64,000 nucleotides of DNA from an uncultured Nitrospirales bacterium (lineage in GTDB: Bacteria > Nitrospirota > Nitrospiria > Nitrospirales > UBA8639): NCBI GenBank assembly GCA_951812745.1, contig OX638327.1, positions 2,009,501 to 2,073,500 of the forward strand. The letters are read 5' to 3'. The notes beneath the pieces are model-generated. The model worked only from the letters and a program-made list of their open reading frames with translations. It did no database searches and was not told the origin of the DNA. Positions within the stretch are counted from its first letter, which is position 1, and each line of letters opens with the position of its first letter. Shown here one piece after another: positions 63,117 through 64,000 of this stretch. The position numbers were made by a program, and so were the translations under genes.

Positions 63117-63860
63117 ATGAGTCGCCTGTCTGTCGTGCATAAGGCGTGCGGTATTCTCATGATCGTGTCATTGACGATAACGGGCTGCTTGGGCTCACGG
63201 GATTGGCAGTATCCGCCTCCACCGGATAAGACGTATTTGGACGCGACGGCTGACCAGCAGGTGGCCGGCAGTCTGGTGGTCGTCCCACTTGAGGATAAGC
63301 GGGGCACGGAGGTGCGCGAGCAATATTGGGCGTCCGTGATTCCCTTCATCCCTCATGCCTCCACGGTCTATGATCGACCTGAGGAGGTTTCGAGCCCCGC
63401 ACCCGTCGACAAAGTGACCTTTTCCCCGACACGCGATTTTGCGCGTGCCTTGGCGGATGAAATTCGAAAGACGAACGTGTTTTCTTCCGTGACGTTTGTC
63501 GACCATGGCCAACCCATGCCGCCCACTGATTTTGTCTTGCAAGGGCGTCTCTATTCGACGCGGTGGGAGCGGAACATTTCCACGTACGGTTTAGGTCCCG
63601 CCGGCACGCTTTTGTGGCTGGCCGGTTTGCCGATGGGAACGACCGAGACTGAAGTGGAAATGTTCGTGCACTTAACCCCGGCGGGTGAGTCGGACAACGT
63701 GCTGTGGGGTTTTGCCATGGAATTTGAGGCGCAGGAAACGGATAGCCTCTATCGTGGGTTGGAGGATTCCGTCACGAATTACCCGACAGGCCTTCAGGAT
63801 GCGCTACGGCTTGCCGTTAAGGATTTGGTGGAAAAAGCTCCCGAACGTCTCAAGCGCTGA
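63117..63860 (+). CDS. Putative outer-membrane lipoprotein of unknown function
   Basis: About 247 residues. Lipoprotein signal (CGILMIVSLTITGC, lipobox ITGC) followed by SRDWQYPPPPD. The body has a pattern (VVVPLEDKRG..., FARALADEIRKTNVFSSVTFV, FVLQGRLYSTRW) seen in periplasmic lipoproteins that share structure with curli/LPS-transport-type alpha-beta domains, but I assign no function. A perfect AAAGGAGG precedes the ATG at 63117; the longer frame from 63030 is rejected. Confidence 0.8.
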   Translation: MSRLSVVHKACGILMIVSLTITGCLGSRDWQYPPPPDKTYLDATADQQVAGSLVVVPLEDKRGTEVREQYWASVIPFIPHASTVYDRPEEVSSPAPVDKVTFSPTRDFARALADEIRKTNVFSSVTFVDHGQPMPPTDFVLQGRLYSTRWERNISTYGLGPAGTLLWLAGLPMGTTETEVEMFVHLTPAGESDNVLWGFAMEFEAQETDSLYRGLEDSVTNYPTGLQDALRLAVKDLVEKAPERLKR

Positions 63861-63909
63861 GACAGCCGGAGGTTCCCAGGGTCATGGTCTTGCAAGGTGA
63901 GGGTCGATC

Positions 63910-64000
63910 ATGGACACCCTTATCGTTTTGGTAACGGCTTCGAGCCAGGAAGAAGCGCTTCGGATCGGTCGCCGCGTTGTGGAAAAAAAACTGGCGGCTT
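63910..64000 (+). CDS. cutA: CutA1-like divalent-cation tolerance protein (3' partial)
   Basis: Only the first 30 codons are in the window: MDTLIVLVTASSQEEALRIG then RRVVEKKLAA, matching the start of CutA1 proteins (M-x-x-x-IVLxTxxxxExAxxIAxxLVExxLAACVN). CutA1 is a small trimeric protein linked to copper and other divalent-metal tolerance. GTGAGG lies about 8 nt before the ATG. The rest lies beyond the window. Confidence 0.85.
   Translation, partial: MDTLIVLVTASSQEEALRIGRRVVEKKLAA

Overview
The window is bacterial chromosome, coding on both strands, moderately GC-rich, with one clearly AT-richer block. Family content suggests a member of the Nitrospirota (Nitrospira-like): a tandem PCP_red-domain protein, a CdhB-like protein, a DUF3386 protein in a COG0523 metal cluster, and the order pheA-hisC-aroF-tyrA-aroA-cmk-plsC-rpsA-sppA-HU/IHF. 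This assignment is inference from gene content; no rRNA is present.

Layout. 1-2.3 kb: end of a rhomboid protease gene, a small anti-sigma-type ATPase, and a 5'-truncated permease remnant. 2.3-8 kb: rod-shape operon mreB-mreC-mreD-mrdA-rodA behind a good sigma70 promoter. 8.1-13.5 kb: rng, dprA and a long-form topB. 13.6-17.0 kb (minus): tRNA-Leu, tig, clpP, clpX. 17.2-18.3 kb: two uncharacterised genes, then tRNA-Ser. 18.5-28.1 kb: a segment bounded by copies of a repeat that begins as the tRNA-Ser 3' end. It holds a tightly overlapping minus-strand operon of metal-handling genes (COG0523 GTPase, WD40 protein, small His-rich protein, DUF3386, moaB, ZIP transporter, pyrC, pieces of a second COG0523 protein around an FmdB-like gene, CdhB-like protein) and then about 1.5 kb of decayed DNA. 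28.1-33.8 kb: YciI-like protein, SRP RNA, secreted M28 peptidase, GT2-GtrA glycosyltransferase, a wrecked TMTC-type gene, and a BASS transporter.

34.05-37.96 kb is a 3.9-kb transposable unit with 23-bp perfect terminal inverted repeats and a 6-bp target duplication. It has an IS1-type transposase at one end and four passenger genes: a 4-TM membrane protein, a small basic protein, and a convergent two-gene operon of an ORC-like AAA+ ATPase and a ClpP-fold peptidase. This is the strongest candidate here for an undescribed (possibly defence or conflict) module. It landed 46 bp from tRNA-Val.

38.0-43.9 kb: tRNA-Val, TPR lipoprotein, RNase HI with an N-terminal hybrid-binding domain, a HigBA-type toxin-antitoxin pair, and a very GC-rich hybrid histidine kinase that ends in its own receiver and winged-helix output domain. 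44.1-56.8 kb (minus): aromatic amino-acid and housekeeping cluster from pheA to rpsA, sppA, HU/IHF, the PCP_red protein and a PhoD phosphatase. 57.1-64 kb: DUF2723 membrane protein, SprT-like metalloprotease with a palindromic repeat inside its reading frame, TPR protein, CaCA exchanger, thrH, a lipoprotein, and the start of cutA. Palindromic repeats of the type CCCTCTCCC..GGGAGAGGG recur between and inside genes.
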